A stretch of DNA of 64,000 bases from Membranihabitans maritimus. Its GTDB lineage: Bacteria; Bacteroidota; Bacteroidia; Chitinophagales; Saprospiraceae. A program made the position numbers and the translations under genes. Shown piece after piece: positions 62,724 through 64,000 of this stretch. The notes under the pieces are model-generated. The model did not search any database. It saw nothing but the letters and a program-made list of their open reading frames with translations, and was not told the DNA's origin. Position 1 is the first letter of the stretch; each line of letters opens with the position of its first letter. The stretch spans positions 1 to 64,000 of the forward strand of contig NZ_JAJSLW010000020.1 in the NCBI RefSeq assembly GCF_021729145.1, read 5' to 3'.

Positions 62724-64000
62724 TTAAATTATAGTTATGATGTCGTTATGGTTGTTTTTATATTCCAAAGCATAGTTAAGTTCGCCTTTGGATTCAGCAT
62801 ATATGGTATATAACAATTGGTCTATTTCGATTTTTTCATTTAAATGCACATTTAGAAGAATCCCTGCCGATTTAGATTGTGGTGCTCCAGAAAGCTTGGC
62901 AAGTTTTGCGATTTTTCGGTTATCAATTCGTTGCAAAACGCCTGACTTTTCAGCTTTAACTTCAATTTTATAAGGTGCTAAAACTGGTTTTGAAAATTGA
63001 CCTTGCGCCTTACAAATAGCTATGAATTTTTCATATGCTTTTCCAGATTTGAGAATTTCACGTGCGGTTTCCAGTCCCTTTCCTTTTTCTACTTTTCCAG
63101 AAAGTTCTATCAGTTCAGTAGCTAAAAGCAATGCTCTTTCTATTAAGTCTTTAGGTGCATCTTCCTCATTTTTCAAAACTTTTAATATATCTATGGCTTC
63201 TAATGTTGGACCGATACCCCTTCCAACAGGCTGCGTGCCATCCGTAACTACAACTTTCACATTCAACCCAACAGCAGTTCCAACAGTTTCCATATGATTT
63301 TTTAGTTTTTCTGCCATTTCGGTACTGCGAACCTTGGCGGTTTCTCCCACGGGAATATCTATGACCACGTGCGTAGAACCAGCTGCTGCCTTTTTAGAGA
63401 GTACTGAAGCAATGAGCTGACCTTCGCTATCGATATCCAAAGCTTTTTCAATTTTAATGAGCACATCATCGGCAGGACTTAACTGCGCCGTGCCTCCCCA
63501 AACAAAACATCCGCCTTCTTTTTCTACTACGGTCTTTATTTCCTCGGAAGAGAGCGTAACATTGGTTAGTACTTCCATTGTATCTGCTGTGCCTGCTGGC
63601 GAAGTGATTGCCCGTGAGGATGTTTTTGGCATAGTAAGACCATACGCGGCAACAATGGCAACGACCAATGGTGTTGTCCTATTGCCAGGCAATCCGCCAA
63701 TACAATGTTTGTCGACCACGATATCCTTGTTCCAGTTCAGTTGCTTTCCGGAAGTAATCATTGCTTTCGTTAGGTCGGATATTTCGTCAATATCCATTCG
63801 GTCGCCAGCACAGGCAGTAATAAATGCCGAAAGATGGATGTTGGAATAATCGCCTTCAACGATATCGGTTATGATTTCATTAAATGCTGAATAATCCAGT
63901 TTTTGATTATAAATTTTCGCCCTGACGTGGCTTAAGGATTCTATAGGTTCTAAATGGGAAACATATAATGTATCGTTTGGGGAAACATTCAGTTTTTTCG
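62724..64000 (-). CDS. AMP phosphorylase/thymidine phosphorylase family protein (5' end outside the window)
   Basis: About 424 residues are visible; the frame stays open to the right edge (for example VRAKIYNQKLDYSAFNEII), so the ATG at 63797 is internal, not the start. Signatures DKHCIGGLPGNRTTPLVVAIVAA and SSRAITSPAGTADTMEVL are those of the archaeal-type AMP phosphorylase branch rather than E. coli DeoA. It phosphorolyses nucleoside monophosphates or nucleosides. First known gene of the cargo operon with prs and copB. Confidence 0.88.
   Translation of the reverse strand, partial: KKLNVSPNDTLYVSHLEPIESLSHVRAKIYNQKLDYSAFNEIITDIVEGDYSNIHLSAFITACAGDRMDIDEISDLTKAMITSGKQLNWNKDIVVDKHCIGGLPGNRTTPLVVAIVAAYGLTMPKTSSRAITSPAGTADTMEVLTNVTLSSEEIKTVVEKEGGCFVWGGTAQLSPADDVLIKIEKALDIDSEGQLIASVLSKKAAAGSTHVVIDIPVGETAKVRSTEMAEKLKNHMETVGTAVGLNVKVVVTDGTQPVGRGIGPTLEAIDILKVLKNEEDAPKDLIERALLLATELIELSGKVEKGKGLETAREILKSGKAYEKFIAICKAQGQFSKPVLAPYKIEVKAEKSGVLQRIDNRKIAKLAKLSGAPQSKSAGILLNVHLNEKIEIDQLLYTIYAESKGELNYALEYKNNHNDIITII

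Larger units (their letters stand above)
31573..64000. mobile_element. Integrative and conjugative element (CTnDOT-like Tra type), right end outside the window
   Basis: From the 3' end of tRNA-Pro to the right edge, the genes form an ICE: tyrosine integrase, DUF932, SSB, BfmA/BtgA-like protein, relaxase, coupling protein, traE/F/G/I/J/K/M/N, replication ATPase, excisionase-like HTH protein and RteC. Cargo: a SIR2-HerA operon, AbiE and a copper/nucleotide operon. At least 32 kb. A duplicated tRNA 3' end, which would mark the right end, was not found in the window, so the right boundary and the cargo limits are inferred. An amidase and the AbiE toxin are disrupted. Confidence 0.85.

Noticed and set aside
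1-64000. CRISPR array
   Set aside because: No evenly spaced short direct repeats with unique spacers and no cas genes were seen; the tandem repeat at 35 kb has two long imperfect copies.
31573-64000. Insertion sequences or transposases inside the ICE
   Set aside because: No DDE or HUH transposase genes or terminal inverted repeats were recognised; disruptions seen are point changes.

Overview
The window looks like a chromosome segment of a Bacteroidota bacterium. Evidence from the sequence: TAnnTTTG-type -7 boxes, few Shine-Dalgarno sites, many Cys-lipobox exported proteins, an ECF sigma/TPR/CHAT module, and a CTnDOT-type conjugation region (traE, F, G, I, J, K, M, N plus RteC). Class and genus cannot be fixed from here.

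Left chromosomal part (1-31500). It opens with the tail of an outer-membrane beta-barrel protein. A planctomycete-type operon on the minus strand follows: PSCyt1/DUF1549/DUF1553, then a DUF1501 Tat protein, then a DUF2231-haem protein. Next come small membrane and YdeI/DUF1801 genes and a run of exported proteins on the plus strand (C1 peptidase, pentapeptide-like lipoprotein, lipoprotein, S41-type peptidase). At 13.9-21.4 kb two divergent units face each other. The minus-strand unit encodes an outer-membrane barrel, a double zinc-ribbon protein, an ExbD/MotB-like anchor carrying a DUF2135-like domain, and a MotA/TolQ/ExbB channel. The plus-strand unit encodes an ECF sigma factor, an anti-sigma-like TPR membrane protein and a large exported TPR-CHAT protease. 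Metabolic genes follow: a BASS transporter coupled to a 2-hydroxyacid dehydrogenase, an NCS1 permease coupled to a small membrane protein, and an arginase-family hydrolase. A four-gene Mn/Zn/Fe ABC importer comes next, one permease of which is fused to a DtxR/MntR-like domain. A tRNA-Pro(TGG) closes this part.

Right part (31573-64000). An integrative and conjugative element starts at the tRNA-Pro 3' end and its right end is not reached. In order it carries: a tyrosine integrase; ICE housekeeping genes (DUF932, SSB, DUF6876); a probable oriT region with a BfmA/BtgA-like accessory protein, relaxase and coupling protein; a defence cargo block; the tra operon on the minus strand; a broken amidase; a DnaD-like/DnaC-like replication pair; a HTH excisionase-like protein; RteC; and a cargo operon (AMP/thymidine phosphorylase family, PRPP synthetase, exported protein, small protein, CopB-type P-ATPase, MFS pump).

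Most interesting: (1) a compact SIR2-HerA-KTSC-PD-(D/E)XK operon in the ICE, next to an AbiE toxin-antitoxin pair whose toxin is frameshifted; (2) a noncoding tandem repeat in the ICE whose two copies keep the same bulged hairpin with different bases, which suggests a structured RNA or ssDNA element; (3) an ICE-wide TTGACTTTCG motif at integrase, oriT and excision control regions; (4) the channel/zinc-ribbon/barrel operon facing the ECF-CHAT unit. Two ICE genes (amidase, AbiEii) are each broken by a single change, so the element may be decaying or carry recoding sites.
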